Positions 45,333 to 55,615 are shown, counted from the first letter of the stretch. The stretch: DNA of 64,000 nt from Kitasatospora arboriphila (GCF_000717275.1 NZ_JNYV01000002.1:558001-622000), one strand, 5' to 3'. Notes: generated by a model not told the origin, from the sequence alone. Numbers and translations are program-made.

Positions 45333-46211
45333 CTACCTGTCGACGATCGCGCGGGCGGCAAAATCCTCGATCAGCCCGGCAGCGACATCGGGCTGCTGGA
45401 CGATGAAGAAGTGGCGCGCGGGAATCACGGGCGCGTAGTCGGCGCCGAGGAATCGGGCGTACCGGGCCTGCTTCCAGTTCCAGAACAGTCGGACCGGTGT
45501 GCGCCGCCCGGGCAGGGCGGAGACAACCAGGGTCGGCGCCGTCAGAGGCATCGTCCGTCGCATGACCACCAGTTCTGAGTTGAGAACCCCGAACGCGACC
45601 TGCTCGACGAGAAGTGCTCGCGGATAACGATTTCCGCCCAGAACCTCCCCGATCCAGTGGCGCTGCTCTGCTGTGTACCCGCCCGGTGGCCCGGGCGACG
45701 TCGCGATCGCATGGCCACGGATGCCGGCCGACCGGGGCAGCCGCAGAGCCTTGATGAGGTGTGCGGTCAGATGCGCCAACCGGTTGCTGAGGCCTGGCGG
45801 CACCATCTGCAGCGGCAGCATCACGTACGAGCCATCGAGCATGATGACTGCGGCCACCCGCTCCGGCCGGCCGCGGGCGAATCCCTCCGCGTAAAGCGAT
45901 GCCAGCGAATGCCCTGCGACCACAACGGGTTCGGTGACCCCGACCGCGTTGAGCAGTTCATCTATCCGTCGGTTCTCGTCGTCGATCGACGGGATCTGCC
46001 CGGGAGGGAGTGGATCGGACAAGCCGTAACCGGGCCGGTCGTATCGGATCACCGTCCACCGGTCGCGGAGCAGTTCGGCCAGGTGGTCGAAGTCGAACCA
46101 GTTGCCACCGAGTGCGGCCAGGAAAAGCAATGGTGGACCCTGGCCCTCCACGACCACATGGGTGCGCAGGCCACAGATGGTGTAGAACGCGCCGGGCGGC
46201 TGCAGCTGCAT
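45333..46211 (-). CDS. Alpha/beta-fold hydrolase
   Basis: 292 aa. Hallmarks: an HG-like strand end (LLFLAALGG), RYDRPGYGLSDP, the nucleophile elbow VVAGHSLAS with Ser, and a C-terminal catalytic His in IPARHFFIV. Asp probably lies in the FLGADYAPVI region. No signal peptide. The substrate is unknown; the hydrophobic cap would suit a lipid or ester. Confidence 0.9.
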   Translation of the reverse strand: MQLQPPGAFYTICGLRTHVVVEGQGPPLLFLAALGGNWFDFDHLAELLRDRWTVIRYDRPGYGLSDPLPPGQIPSIDDENRRIDELLNAVGVTEPVVVAGHSLASLYAEGFARGRPERVAAVIMLDGSYVMLPLQMVPPGLSNRLAHLTAHLIKALRLPRSAGIRGHAIATSPGPPGGYTAEQRHWIGEVLGGNRYPRALLVEQVAFGVLNSELVVMRRTMPLTAPTLVVSALPGRRTPVRLFWNWKQARYARFLGADYAPVIPARHFFIVQQPDVAAGLIEDFAARAIVDR

Positions 46212-46261
46212 CGAGCCAGTCTATGCCGGGCTCATTACTCGGCACGGCCGGCGGAAACCGG

Positions 46262-47095
46262 TCAGGTGGGTGGTTGCGGTCGAAACGGCTGTTGTTCGTC
46301 CGGGCCCTTCTGCACGATGAGAGCGCTCGACGGCGGCACCTCGTGCCACAGCCCGGGAAGCGTGACCAGCGGTTCGGACACAACCACGCGGGCTTCCTCC
46401 GAGAAGTGCGCAAGGCGTTCGTTCTCCGGATACAGCTTGCGGACCGACTCGACGTCGCCGCTGACGTACAACGTGTTGACCACCGGGCCGCTCGCGTAGC
46501 GCACCGCGTAGAGCCGCTCACCGTCGGTGAGCCCGATCGTCATCTGAACAGGCTCGGATATGCCCTGCGATGCCGCCAGCGCTTCGATGTGACCGGCCAT
46601 CCGCTCCAGACCACCGAGTGGATCGTCCTCCAGGCCGAAGGTCAGCGCGAGGTAGAACATCACCTCCGAATCTGTCGATCCTCCGATGCTCTCGAACAGG
46701 TCCGGTCGCACGGCGAGGATGAGATCGCGCCGGAGACGTTGGAAGTCGGCGATGAAGCCGTTGTGCACGAACATCCAATGTCCATACCGAAATGGATGGC
46801 AATTCGTTTGTTGCACTGGGGTACCGGTGGCCGCCCGCACATGTGCGAGGAACAACGACGATCGCACCGTCGCCGACAGCTCGCGAAGGTTCTCGTCTCC
46901 CCAGGCGGGGGCGGCGCTACGGAACAGCGTGGGCCTGCCCGCCTCGCTGTACCAGCCCAGTCCGTGACCGTCGGCGTTTGCGGTGGGAACATCGGGCGCA
47001 GCAAGGCGACTCTGTTCGATGAGCGAGTGTTCGGGATCGTAGAGAAGTTCTTTGGGATTGATCGGATTCCCGTAATAGCCGAGCCAGCGACACAT
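46262..47095 (-). CDS. Class II glutamine amidotransferase (YafJ/EgtC-like)
   Basis: 277 aa. It starts MCRWLGYYG, so after removal of Met the Cys becomes the N-terminal nucleophile, as in all class II (Ntn) amidotransferases. ADGHGLGWY, HVRAATGTPVQQTNCHPF and FVHNGFIADF are the glutaminase blocks. No synthase domain is attached. EgtC, which acts in ergothioneine synthesis, is shorter and lies in an egt cluster, which is absent here, so a YafJ-like gamma-glutamyl hydrolase role is more likely. Confidence 0.92.
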   Translation of the reverse strand: MCRWLGYYGNPINPKELLYDPEHSLIEQSRLAAPDVPTANADGHGLGWYSEAGRPTLFRSAAPAWGDENLRELSATVRSSLFLAHVRAATGTPVQQTNCHPFRYGHWMFVHNGFIADFQRLRRDLILAVRPDLFESIGGSTDSEVMFYLALTFGLEDDPLGGLERMAGHIEALAASQGISEPVQMTIGLTDGERLYAVRYASGPVVNTLYVSGDVESVRKLYPENERLAHFSEEARVVVSEPLVTLPGLWHEVPPSSALIVQKGPDEQQPFRPQPPT

Positions 47096-47139
47096 GGGTC
47101 ATCTCGTTCTCTGAGCGCCGGAGGAGATGGGTGCAGCGG

Positions 47140-47898
47140 TCAGGGCGTTCGCTGTTCGCGACCGCCGACGAGATCACGCATCCGGTCACGACGACCGACG
47201 TACAGCTCGAACCGGCGCTCGGCGCGCTCGAGCTTGCGTTCAGAGTAGAACCTGCGCGCCCAGTACGAGGTCGGATGTGCCAGCCGCAACGCGCCGATCA
47301 ACCCGAGTAGTGGCACCGGCAGCCCGATCAGTCCTGTCGCGAGCTTGCCCTTGAGCAGACAGATCACAGAGTAGGCGACGTGCACGAGCACGATCAACGC
47401 TGTGATGACCACGCTGGTGCTGGACGGATTGCCCTCGTCGATCCCGCCGAGGGGAGTGGTGCCGACCAGCATCGCCACACCGAACACCGTCGCGATCATC
47501 ACCGCGTCGATCGACTTGCGCCCCTCTTCGGACCAGTACACGTCTTCCAGATGCAGCCACAGCGCGAACTCGTCGAGCGCGAGGGCGGCGCCGATCCCGA
47601 ACGCGGCGGCCAGCACCTCGCGCCACGGCGGGTCGGGCTGGAACCGGAACTCGAGCAGCCCGGCGGTGAGGATCAGCAAGATGCCCCACACCTGGTGGTG
47701 GATGTGCACTCCACCGATGTAGATGTCGTTGACCGGTCCGCCAGACGTGGCCTCGGCATCGTCCGACGTGTTCTCACTCCGAGCCCGGATGGATCGGGTG
47801 ATCCAACGCGTGATGCCGTAGGTCACGACGAAACCGACCAGGGCGACCACGGCCGCAGACCGGCCTGTCTCGACCACGTGGGTCATGTACCAGTTCAA
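47140..47898 (-). CDS. Integral membrane protein of unknown function
   Basis: 252 aa with about six hydrophobic segments. The notable feature is a conserved-looking GGVHIHHQVWGILLIL at the start of the second segment and LDEFALWLHLEDVYW after the third, His and acidic residues that could bind metal within the membrane. The C-terminus is strongly basic. It lies 19 bases after lysX on the same strand, a neighbourhood also seen in related genera, so it may share the lysX transcript. Confidence 0.85.
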   Translation of the reverse strand: MNWYMTHVVETGRSAAVVALVGFVVTYGITRWITRSIRARSENTSDDAEATSGGPVNDIYIGGVHIHHQVWGILLILTAGLLEFRFQPDPPWREVLAAAFGIGAALALDEFALWLHLEDVYWSEEGRKSIDAVMIATVFGVAMLVGTTPLGGIDEGNPSSTSVVITALIVLVHVAYSVICLLKGKLATGLIGLPVPLLGLIGALRLAHPTSYWARRFYSERKLERAERRFELYVGRRDRMRDLVGGREQRTP

Positions 47899-47917
47899 GC
47901 GTCAACCTTCAGAGCGG

Positions 47918-50900
47918 TCACTTCGGCTTCGCGAGAGGGAACGCGAGCGTCTCCCGGATCGACTGTCCGGTGAGCAACATGACGATGCGGTCCACTCCGA
48001 TGCCGAGCCCGCCGGTGGGGAACATGCCGTGTTCGAGGGCCTGCAGGAAGTCCTCGTCGAGCTCCATCGCCTCGGGGTCGCCGCCCGCGGCGAGCAACGA
48101 CTGTTCGGTGAGACGCCGGCGCTGCTCCACCGGATCGGTCAATTCGGTGTAGGCCGTACCCAATTCGACCCCCCACGCGACCAGGTCCCAGCGTTCGGTG
48201 ACACCGGGGATGGTGCGGTGCTGACGCGTCAGCGGTGACACCGACGTCGGGAAGTCTTTGTAGAACGTCGGGAACGTGGTCTGGTCTTCCACCAGGTGCT
48301 CGTACATCTCCAACGCGACCTGACCGGCATCCCAGTCGTTGCGGTAGGGGATCTCGTGCTTGTCGCACAGTTCCTTGAGGTACTCCACCTCCGAGTACGG
48401 GGTGACCTCTTCGCCGATCGCCTCCGACACCGCGCCGTGCAGTGTCTTCACCGGCCACTCACCGGAGATGTCGACCTTCTCGATCTCCCCGTCCTTGCCC
48501 TCGATGTAGACCACCTGCTCGCCGTGCGCGGCGACCGCGGCGTTCTGGATCATCTCGCGGGTGAGGTGCAGCATGCGGTCGTAGTCGCTGTGCGCCTCAT
48601 ACGCTTCCAGGCTGGTGAACTCCGGGTTGTGCTTGAAGTCCACACCTTCGTTGCGGAAGTTGCGGCCCATCTCGAACACGCGCTCCATGCCGCCGACACA
48701 CAGCCGTTTGAGGTAGAGCTCAGGAGCGATCCGCAGATACAGATCGAGGTCGTAGGCATTGATGTGCGTGCGGAACGGCGCCGCGTTCGCGCCGCCGTGG
48801 ATCTGCTGCAGGATCGGCGTCTCCACCTCGAGGTAGTCGCGGCCGGAGAGGTAGTCGCGCATCGACTTCACGATGGCGCTGTGCACCCGCATGAGTTCAC
48901 GGGCTCGGGGATTGATGGTCAGATCCACGTACCGCTGACGCACTCGCGCCTCGGGGTCGGTGAGCCCACTCCACTTGTCCGGCAACGGATGCAGACACTT
49001 GCCGAGCATCCGCCAATCCTTGGCCAGCAGCGACAACTCGCCCTTGCGGCTGCGCCCCACCACTCCGCTGACCTCGATGAGGTCGCCGAGGTCGACGGTG
49101 CTCGCCAGGTCGAGGGTTTCCGGCTTCAGTGCGCTCGCATCCACGAGTACCTGCACGTCCCCGCTCCAGTCGCGCACATCGCAGAACACGACCTTGCCGA
49201 AGTCACGCATGCGGATGACGCGGCCTGCCACCCGGGCGGTGGTCCCTTCCGGCGCGCTGACGGCCTGCGCGATGGTGTGGGTGGGCGGATAGGCGGGCGG
49301 ATAGGGGTCGACGCCGGCCGCGGTCAGCTGTTCCAGTTTGGCCAGACGAACACGGACCTGCTCGGGGCGTCGCGGTCCACGATGCTCGGCCTTTTCCTCG
49401 CTGGCGATCTCCGCGGCGATCGCGTCGATGTCGACACCGGGCGGCACCGAGGAGGCATCGCCGGTGAAGTCGTTGCCCTGCCCGAACTTCGGCAGCTTCA
49501 CAAATCCTTCGTTGACCACCGCGGCCAGGCCTACTCGCGGAATCGTGCGGCCGTCCTCGAAACACAGGAACCGGGGAACCCACTCGGGGTGGTATTTGGC
49601 GTTCGACTTGTACAGCGATTCCATCTGCACGAACTTCGATGCGAAGGTGAGAGCGCCGTACATCGCCCGCATGATCGGGCCGGCGCCGATTTGGCCGCCT
49701 TCTTCGAACACCACACGGAAGGCTGCGAAGTTCATCGAGATGTCGAGGATGCCGAAAGCTTCGGCGTTCTCGGCGAACTCGGTCACCATCGTCTCGACCA
49801 GTCCGTTGATCGAGTCCCGGTCACGGCGCATCACATCGAGCGATGCGCCGGTCTGGCCCCAGGGGACAAACGAGAGCATGCCGACGACCTTCTCGTTCGC
49901 GGTGCCCGCGTCGCGCACTGCTTCCACGAGAATGGACCGGCCGTCCGCAGGGTCACCCAGACGCCCCAGCGCCATCGAGAAGCCGCGTTCTTCGTCTGTG
50001 TCGCGCCATTCGTCGGCGCGCGCGATCACCGCGGCCATTTGTTCGGGGGACAGATCCTCGTGGCGGGCGATACGCACGGTGATTCCGGCGCGCTTGGTGC
50101 GGGCCACCGACTGACGGACGGCCTTCATCTCCGGTCCGTTGAGGTTGTACCCGCGGGTGTGGACGATCGCCTCGTCGCCGATGTTGAGTGTGGTGAATCC
50201 GGCAGCGTCCCACGCCTCCGCGCCGGTGGCACTCACGCCGATCGCGCCCGGATGCCAGCCGTAACGGTCGCAGATCTTGAGGAACTCCGCGATCGCGTCG
50301 GGCCAGTAGCGCTTGTCGCCCACGGGGTCTCCGCCGGCCATCGCGGTGCCGACCTCCACCCGATAGGTGATCGCAGCCATGCCGTTGGGAGCGAAGACAA
50401 CCGCCTTGTCGTGGCGGGTGGAGAAATACGCCAGTGAGTCGTCGCCGCTGAAGCCATCGATGAGCAGCCGCAGCAACCTCTCGTCGATCGCGGTCATCGA
50501 GTTGTTCGACCGTTGCGAACGGAACAGGATCAACGCCGCGGCGATGAGCGCCAGAGCGCCGAGTAGACCCAGGAACGTCTCGACGGGTGCATAGGAATGG
50601 TGCTCGTCGAAGTCGGTCGAGAGGTCGACAGACCCGAACGTCACCACATGGTTGATGGCGTAGGGCAGTCGCTGGGAGGCGGTGAGGGTGTGAGGGAAGA
50701 TCTCGACGAGGGCCCAACCGATCAGCGAACCGATGACCAGGCCGGCGACCAGGACCCCGGCAGCGCGCCAGAGAGCGCCACGGCGCACACGGGTATAGAA
50801 CTGCCGATAACTCGCGATCAAATACATCAGGGCAAACACGTGCAGAACGACGCCGATGCAGATATTGATCCGCACCACGGTGTTCACGCCGTTTTCCGAC

Positions 50901-51289
50901 GACAACGGCTCGAATAGGTAGAGCGCATTTCCGATGGCATAGACGGCGACGTACGCCACCGTGATCCACCACGCGATCCGCTTGCGGGATGCGAGTGCAA
51001 AAGCGAGCAGTGCCAAGACGAACGCCCAGGCGAAGCTCGTGTCGGGTGCGGAGATCAGATAGTTGTCGACGTAGTCGCGAGGCACCTCGGTGAGGCGCCG
51101 GAACTGCAGGGAGATGCTGCTGAGCAGCGAGATGGCGGCGAGGACGCCCGCAACCCAACTGACGTACCGGGGCGCGTTCTTGAACCATCCCGCAGGTGGG
51201 ACCAGGCGAGTCGGCCTACGGGACGCAGGAGTTGCCTCCCTGCTCACATCGATTGAGTCGACCGTGGTTTCGGGTGAATCGACGCTCAC
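47918..51289 (-). CDS. lysX: Bifunctional lysyl-phosphatidylglycerol synthase / lysyl-tRNA synthetase LysX
   Basis: 1123 aa from GTG 51289. The N-terminal half has about six membrane helices (residues 35-260) and an MprF-like aminoacyl transferase domain (about 280-600). The C-terminal half is a class II lysyl-tRNA synthetase: OB fold (about 700-780), motif 2 [20 protein letters not shown] and motif 3 [13 protein letters not shown]. It charges tRNA with lysine and transfers it to phosphatidylglycerol, making the membrane less anionic and more resistant to cationic peptides. The fusion is characteristic of mycobacteria and relatives. It is separate from the housekeeping lysS, which is not in this window. 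Confidence 0.96.
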   Translation of the reverse strand: MSVDSPETTVDSIDVSREATPASRRPTRLVPPAGWFKNAPRYVSWVAGVLAAISLLSSISLQFRRLTEVPRDYVDNYLISAPDTSFAWAFVLALLAFALASRKRIAWWITVAYVAVYAIGNALYLFEPLSSENGVNTVVRINICIGVVLHVFALMYLIASYRQFYTRVRRGALWRAAGVLVAGLVIGSLIGWALVEIFPHTLTASQRLPYAINHVVTFGSVDLSTDFDEHHSYAPVETFLGLLGALALIAAALILFRSQRSNNSMTAIDERLLRLLIDGFSGDDSLAYFSTRHDKAVVFAPNGMAAITYRVEVGTAMAGGDPVGDKRYWPDAIAEFLKICDRYGWHPGAIGVSATGAEAWDAAGFTTLNIGDEAIVHTRGYNLNGPEMKAVRQSVARTKRAGITVRIARHEDLSPEQMAAVIARADEWRDTDEERGFSMALGRLGDPADGRSILVEAVRDAGTANEKVVGMLSFVPWGQTGASLDVMRRDRDSINGLVETMVTEFAENAEAFGILDISMNFAAFRVVFEEGGQIGAGPIMRAMYGALTFASKFVQMESLYKSNAKYHPEWVPRFLCFEDGRTIPRVGLAAVVNEGFVKLPKFGQGNDFTGDASSVPPGVDIDAIAAEIASEEKAEHRGPRRPEQVRVRLAKLEQLTAAGVDPYPPAYPPTHTIAQAVSAPEGTTARVAGRVIRMRDFGKVVFCDVRDWSGDVQVLVDASALKPETLDLASTVDLGDLIEVSGVVGRSRKGELSLLAKDWRMLGKCLHPLPDKWSGLTDPEARVRQRYVDLTINPRARELMRVHSAIVKSMRDYLSGRDYLEVETPILQQIHGGANAAPFRTHINAYDLDLYLRIAPELYLKRLCVGGMERVFEMGRNFRNEGVDFKHNPEFTSLEAYEAHSDYDRMLHLTREMIQNAAVAAHGEQVVYIEGKDGEIEKVDISGEWPVKTLHGAVSEAIGEEVTPYSEVEYLKELCDKHEIPYRNDWDAGQVALEMYEHLVEDQTTFPTFYKDFPTSVSPLTRQHRTIPGVTERWDLVAWGVELGTAYTELTDPVEQRRRLTEQSLLAAGGDPEAMELDEDFLQALEHGMFPTGGLGIGVDRIVMLLTGQSIRETLAFPLAKPK

Positions 51290-51351
51290 AGGTGTTGCCT
51301 TTCCGCAGCTGGTCCGCAGTAACGTTATCTCTCAGATGGGAGGATTGAACG

Positions 51352-51591
51352 GTGAGCCGAGAAACAGTTCCGATCCGAGACAATTCCATCCGACTGGGCC
51401 AATTCCTGAAGCTGGCAAATCTCATCGAATCCGGGGCCGAGGCAAAAGAAGTCATCGCGGACGGATTGGTCAGCGTGAACGGTGAGACCGAGACGCGGCG
51501 CGGCCGACAGCTGGTCACCGGCGACGTCGTGGAGATCGGCGGCACCGAGGCCGTGGTCGGCGGACCAGACGACGGTGTGCTCCCGGACTGA
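51352..51591 (+). CDS. Small S4-domain RNA-binding protein
   Basis: 79 aa from GTG 51352. It is almost entirely one S4 domain: IRLGQFLKLANLIESGAEAKEVIADGLVSVNGETETRRGRQL-type sequence, as in YaaA/RlbA and Hsp15-like proteins. Such single-domain proteins bind structured RNA, often on the ribosome. It is divergent from lysX with 62 bases between starts. Confidence 0.9.
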   Translation: MSRETVPIRDNSIRLGQFLKLANLIESGAEAKEVIADGLVSVNGETETRRGRQLVTGDVVEIGGTEAVVGGPDDGVLPD

Positions 51592-51678
51592 TGTCCACGG
51601 CCGCGTTCGGCTGGCTCGCATGCGGGCCGGTCAGCGGTGGTTACCGGTCGGTAAGTAAGAGTCGTTAGGCTGAGGTGC

Positions 51679-52164
51679 ATGAGTGAGATCACCTTCGTCG
51701 CCACCGCCGACCTCGTGGACGAGATCGGCGAGGAGGTACGCAGCTGCGACCTCCAGTTCACGCAGTTCGGAAAGCGCAGGGAGTTCGTCGGCCGGGTCAC
51801 CACGGTTCGGTGCCTCCAGGACAACGCCCTGCTCAAGCAGGTGCTCGGCGAACCCGGCAACGGCGGGGTCCTCGTCGTCGACGGCGCCGGGTCGGTGCAC
51901 ACCGCCCTTGTCGGCGACGTGATCGCCGAACTCGGGCGGTCCAACGGCTGGAGCGGGATCATCGTGAACGGTGCGGTCCGCGATTCGAAGCTGCTCGCCG
52001 GCATCGACATCGGTATCAAGGCTCTCGGCACCAACCCGCGCAAGTCCACCAAGACCGGAGCCGGAGAGCGTGACGTCCCTGTTGAACTGGGCGGTCTCAC
52101 CTTCAATCCCGGCGACCTCGCATACAGCGACGACGACGGCATCGTGCTCGTCGCGGCCGAATAG
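51679..52164 (+). CDS. rraA: RraA-family protein (annotated RNase E regulator; probable aldolase)
   Basis: 161 aa, the RraA fold. [24 protein letters not shown] carries the conserved Arg-Asp of the active or binding site. In E. coli RraA inhibits RNase E, but many relatives are 4-hydroxy-4-methyl-2-oxoglutarate/oxaloacetate aldolases with the GD-x20-RD metal motif seen here. It ends 12 bases before a succinate-semialdehyde dehydrogenase, so a metabolic role is quite possible. Confidence 0.92.
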   Translation: MSEITFVATADLVDEIGEEVRSCDLQFTQFGKRREFVGRVTTVRCLQDNALLKQVLGEPGNGGVLVVDGAGSVHTALVGDVIAELGRSNGWSGIIVNGAVRDSKLLAGIDIGIKALGTNPRKSTKTGAGERDVPVELGGLTFNPGDLAYSDDDGIVLVAAE

Positions 52165-52176
52165 GAGACATTGATC

Positions 52177-53730
52177 ATGGGCAAGCCAGATACAGCCACG
52201 TTCGACCGTTTGCGAGGGCTCATCGCCATCGACGATCCGGACGCCCGTTCCACGCGCCCGGTTCTCGAGGCGTTCACGGGCGAGGAGATGACCACAATCC
52301 CGGTCGGCACCGCCGACGACGTGCGGGCCGCGTTCGAGCGGGCGCGCGCCGCACAGGTCGAGTGGGCGAAACTCTGGCCGCGTGACCGTGCCAAGATCCT
52401 GATCGACTTCGCGGCCCTGGTGCTCAAGAACAGGGACGCGCTGGCCGACATGGCGCAGGCCGAGACCGGCAAGGCGCGCGCCTACGCCCAGGAGGAAGTG
52501 CTGGACGTGGCGATGACCGCCCGGCACTACGCCAAGACCGGCCCGCGGCTGCTGGCGGCGAGCAAGGTCAAGGGAATGTTGCCCCTGGCCACCGACGCCC
52601 GCGTTCGGTATCAGCCCAAGGGTGTCGTCGGTGTGATCTCGCCGTGGAACTACCCGATGACCCTGGCTGCCTCGGACGGGGTCGCTGCTCTGATGGCCGG
52701 TAATGCGGTGGTGCTCAAGCCCGACAGCCAGACGCCGTACTGCGCCCTCGCCGTGGTCGAGTTGCTCTACCAGGCAGGCCTGCCGAGGGATTTGTTCGCC
52801 GTGGTTCCCGGACCGGGCTCTGTTGTGGGACAAGAGATCTTGGCTCAGGCCGACTACCTCATGTTCACCGGATCTTCGGAAACCGGCGCGCAGCTCGCCG
52901 AGCAGGCCGGCCGTCGCCTGATCGGGTTCTCCGCCGAGCTCGGTGGCAAGAACCCGATGATCATCACCAAGACCGCCGACATCGACAACGCTGTCGAAGG
53001 TGCAGTGCGCGCCTGCTTCTCGAACTCGGGGCAGCTCTGCATCTCGATCGAGCGCATCTACGTCGAGAAGCCGATCGCCGACGAGTTCTCCGCCAAGTTC
53101 GCGCAGCGGGTGTCGGCGATGAAGGTGGGCAAGTCCTACGACTTCTCCACGGAGATGGGGTCGTTGGCCTCGGCGGACCAGGTCGACACCGCCGAACGGC
53201 ACGTCGAGGACGCCAAGTCCAAGGGCGCCGTGGTTCTGGCCGGTGGGCACCGCCGTCCTGAACTCGGACCCTTCTTCTTCGAGCCGACCGTTCTGTCCGG
53301 GGTTGCCGACGGGATGGAATCGTTTGCCGGCGAGACCTTCGGACCGGTTGTCGCCATCTATCCGGTGGATTCCGTGGACGAGGCCATCAAAGAGGCCAAC
53401 AACACCGAATACGGCCTCAACGCAAGCGTTTTCGCCGGGTCATCGGAAGAAGGCCGCAAGATTGCCGCGGAGCTGCGCGCCGGCACGGTCAATCTGAACG
53501 AGGGCTACGCGGCGGCATGGGGTTCCACTGCGGCTCCGATGGGCGGTATGGGCAAGTCGGGCGTCGGCCGCCGTCACGGCGCCGAAGGGCTTCTCAAGTA
53601 CACCGAGCCCCAGACGATTGCCGAGCAGCGGGTGATCGGCCTGGGTGGCATCAAGGGCGTGCCGCAGGGGCTCTTCCTGCGGACCGTGCCGGCGTTCGTG
53701 AAGTCGCTGAAGTTCCTGCCCGGTCGGTGA
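52177..53730 (+). CDS. gabD2: Succinate-semialdehyde dehydrogenase (NADP)
   Basis: 517 aa. Oxidises succinate semialdehyde to succinate. Catalytic Cys288 in NSGQLCISIER, base Glu in SAELGGKNPM, and the PWNYP and FTGSSETG cofactor blocks are present. The NSGQLCISIER block and overall length match mycobacterial GabD2. ATG 52177 is used instead of TTG 52171 because aggag lies 9 bases upstream. It follows rraA closely and is probably co-transcribed; together with 2-oxoglutarate decarboxylation it could form a by-pass of the TCA cycle. Confidence 0.92.
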   Translation: MGKPDTATFDRLRGLIAIDDPDARSTRPVLEAFTGEEMTTIPVGTADDVRAAFERARAAQVEWAKLWPRDRAKILIDFAALVLKNRDALADMAQAETGKARAYAQEEVLDVAMTARHYAKTGPRLLAASKVKGMLPLATDARVRYQPKGVVGVISPWNYPMTLAASDGVAALMAGNAVVLKPDSQTPYCALAVVELLYQAGLPRDLFAVVPGPGSVVGQEILAQADYLMFTGSSETGAQLAEQAGRRLIGFSAELGGKNPMIITKTADIDNAVEGAVRACFSNSGQLCISIERIYVEKPIADEFSAKFAQRVSAMKVGKSYDFSTEMGSLASADQVDTAERHVEDAKSKGAVVLAGGHRRPELGPFFFEPTVLSGVADGMESFAGETFGPVVAIYPVDSVDEAIKEANNTEYGLNASVFAGSSEEGRKIAAELRAGTVNLNEGYAAAWGSTAAPMGGMGKSGVGRRHGAEGLLKYTEPQTIAEQRVIGLGGIKGVPQGLFLRTVPAFVKSLKFLPGR

Positions 53731-53735
53731 ACCCA

Positions 53736-53768
53736 GATGTCGGCCGTGTGTTCCCCGCGGCCGGCATC
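53736..53768. terminator. Bidirectional hairpin between gabD2 and the DUF309 gene
   Basis: Arms GATGTCGGCCG and CGGCCGGCATC pair over 11 bases with one G-T wobble and an 11-base loop. It lies exactly between two convergent genes. Confidence 0.65.
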
Positions 53769-53770
53769 AC

Positions 53771-54202
53771 TCAGCGCGTGTCCTGGACCTGTTGTTCGGC
53801 ACACGCGATGATGGCGTCCAGATCGAGTCCGTACGGCGTCGCATCGACGAGGCTGTAACGCAGGAGACGGCCGGCCCCCCGTTCGACGAGACGCTCGGCG
53901 CCCCTGGAGTTTCCACGCAGATGGTGGGTCAGACCGACGCAGATCTGCGCCAGTCCCTGCCACAGCTCCCGTTCGGCGGGCGGGCATGTCTTCCAGCGGA
54001 CCTCGAACACCTCGTGGGCCGCAAACGGCCGTCCCTCGTCGATGAGTTGACGTGCCAGCGCGATGGTTTCGGCGGGTGGCAACGGATCCTCGGAAACCGG
54101 TTCAACACCCTCGGCGCCGTACGGCAGCGGCCTGCCCAGCTCGTCGCGCGGCCGGGCCTGCCGTGCGCAGCCGTCGGGGTCGCGGTCTCGACGCTCAGGC
54201 AT
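53771..54202 (-). CDS. DUF309 protein
   Basis: 143 aa from ATG 54202. The DUF309 helical motif is plain: PFAAHEVFEVRWKTCPPAERELWQGLAQICVGLTHHLRGN-type sequence, with conserved His-Glu and Trp. The N-terminal 45 residues are charged and variable. ATG overlaps the last 8 bases of the upstream small gene. Function of the family is unknown. Confidence 0.88.
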   Translation of the reverse strand: MPERRDRDPDGCARQARPRDELGRPLPYGAEGVEPVSEDPLPPAETIALARQLIDEGRPFAAHEVFEVRWKTCPPAERELWQGLAQICVGLTHHLRGNSRGAERLVERGAGRLLRYSLVDATPYGLDLDAIIACAEQQVQDTR

Positions 54203-54398
54203 CGTCCACCTCGTTGCCCGTCCTGTCGCCCAGCCAGGCGAGGACCGCGGGATCAGCCGATTGCAGGCGCTGTACTTCTTCGCCACCGTCGCAGGTGCAC
54301 ATCGAGATGGTCACCGCAGAGGCGGTCCGGGACGTCACGCGCCATACCGCACCTGAATCCGTCCACCGGATCAGCGATTCGATCACGTTCTCGTCCAC
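54195..54398 (-). CDS. Small conserved-looking protein of unknown function
   Basis: 67 aa from GTG 54398, with gggaggaa 5-6 bases upstream. It contains two cysteines (SMCTCDGGEE) and a C-terminal VLAWLGD segment. Its stop overlaps the DUF309 start by 8 bases (ATGCCTGA), so the two are coupled. No family recognised. Confidence 0.7.
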   Translation of the reverse strand: MDENVIESLIRWTDSGAVWRVTSRTASAVTISMCTCDGGEEVQRLQSADPAVLAWLGDRTGNEVDDA

Positions 54399-54568
54399 GA
54401 TTCCTCCCTTCCGGCGGTCGGTGTCAAAACTATCCCGCTACCCAGCCCCGTCTTGAGATCCACCCCGGGAGCGCGGAACTTCAGCGGGGCTTCCAGGAAG
54501 GAGATGGCCAGGACCATCCCCAGCCAGATCAAGACGCTGGCTGTTGAGATGGCTTGTGCTGTGGTCAT
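54383..54568 (-). pseudogene. Truncated remnant of a small integral membrane protein gene
   Basis: The first 43 codons read as the N-terminus of a known type of actinobacterial membrane protein (AQAISTASVLIWLGMVLAIS, then LEAPLKFRAPG), including one full hydrophobic helix. Homologues continue after GLG for another 90 or so residues with more helices; here the sequence changes to SGIVLTPTAGREESW and stops at 54383, overlapping the next gene. I infer a deletion that removed the 3' part. It could instead be a short intact protein. Confidence 0.55.
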
Positions 54569-54678
54569 GCTGCGGGGTCCCGTGGTTCGGAGTCGTTCGC
54601 AGTGCCATCATCGAGGACAACGTGCCGCAGCAACAGCACGTGCTCGACGCAGCGAGTCCACGACGACGGGAGAATCCG

Positions 54679-55527
54679 GTGACCCAACATCCATCCATCG
54701 CGGTCACGGGAGCCACCGGCAATGTCGGGGGATCGGTCACGCGTGCCCTGTCGGAGGCCGGGACAGCTCTCCGGTTGGTGGTGCGTTCGCGCGGACGCGC
54801 GCCAGTGTTGCCCGGTGTGACGGTCGCGGAGACGAGCTACGGCGACCACGACGCCGCGGTCGCCGCACTCGCGGGCGTCGACACCTTGTTCATGGTGTCG
54901 GCCTCGGAGAGCGCAGACCGGTTGGCCCAACACCGAACGTTCGTCGATGCGGCTGTCCGGGCCGGTGTGCAACACATCGTCTACACGTCGTTCCTGAATG
55001 CGGCACCCGACGCGACTTTCACTCTCGCGCGCGATCATTGGGCAACGGAGGAGCACATCCGCGCGTCGGGTGTGCAGTTCACGTTCTTGCGGGACAGCTT
55101 CTACATCGATTTCTTGCCGAGCCTCGCCGGCAGCGATGGCGTGATCCGTGGCCCGGCCGGCGACGGTGCGGTGGGTGCGGTGGCGCGTGCCGACGTCGCG
55201 CGAGTGGCCAGCACGGTTCTCATCGATCCGGCATCGCACCGGGGGGAGACGTACGACCTCACCGGCCGCGAATCACTCGCCTTCGACGAGGTGGCACGGA
55301 TCATCACCGAAACCAGCGGTCGCACAGTCACATTCCACAACGAGACGATCGACGAAGCCTACGAGTCGCGGAAAGCGTATGGGGCGCCGGACTGGCAATT
55401 GGACGCCTGGGTGTCCACCTACACCGCGATTGCCGCGGGTGAACTGGCAACGGTGACCGACACCGTGGAGGCCATCACGGGCCGGCCGCCGATGACATTG
55501 CGCGACTACATCGTCGGCTCGGCGTGA
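54679..55527 (+). CDS. NmrA/QOR2-like NAD(P)-binding reductase
   Basis: 282 aa from GTG 54679, with gggag 7 bases upstream. An atypical short-chain dehydrogenase: SIAVTGATGNVGGSVTRAL nucleotide site, no Y-x3-K catalytic pair, FLRDSFYIDFLPSL and the ARADVARVA block typical of NAD(P)H:quinone oxidoreductase 2 and NmrA-like proteins. It may reduce quinones or sense the NADP/NADPH ratio. The frame opens at 54544, which is not a likely start. Confidence 0.9.
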   Translation: MTQHPSIAVTGATGNVGGSVTRALSEAGTALRLVVRSRGRAPVLPGVTVAETSYGDHDAAVAALAGVDTLFMVSASESADRLAQHRTFVDAAVRAGVQHIVYTSFLNAAPDATFTLARDHWATEEHIRASGVQFTFLRDSFYIDFLPSLAGSDGVIRGPAGDGAVGAVARADVARVASTVLIDPASHRGETYDLTGRESLAFDEVARIITETSGRTVTFHNETIDEAYESRKAYGAPDWQLDAWVSTYTAIAAGELATVTDTVEAITGRPPMTLRDYIVGSA

Positions 55528-55589
55528 CCGTGCACAATCGCTGACGTCCGGGCGGGAGTGCTCGTCAGCACCCCTGTGGGATGCCAAAG

Positions 55590-55615
55590 GTTTTCGATTC
55601 TCGCTCGCAGGCTAT
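55590..55615 (+). promoter_or_regulatory. Candidate stress-sigma (SigF/SigB-type) promoter for the APC permease
   Basis: GTTT, 16 bases, then GGCTAT. This is one base from the actinobacterial stress-sigma pattern GTTT-N15-17-GGGTAT. It lies about 85 bases upstream of the permease start. Confidence 0.35.

Noticed and set aside
48296..50437. 713-codon open frame antisense to lysX
   Set aside because: Shadow of the lysX coding sequence; low-complexity translation without a start context.
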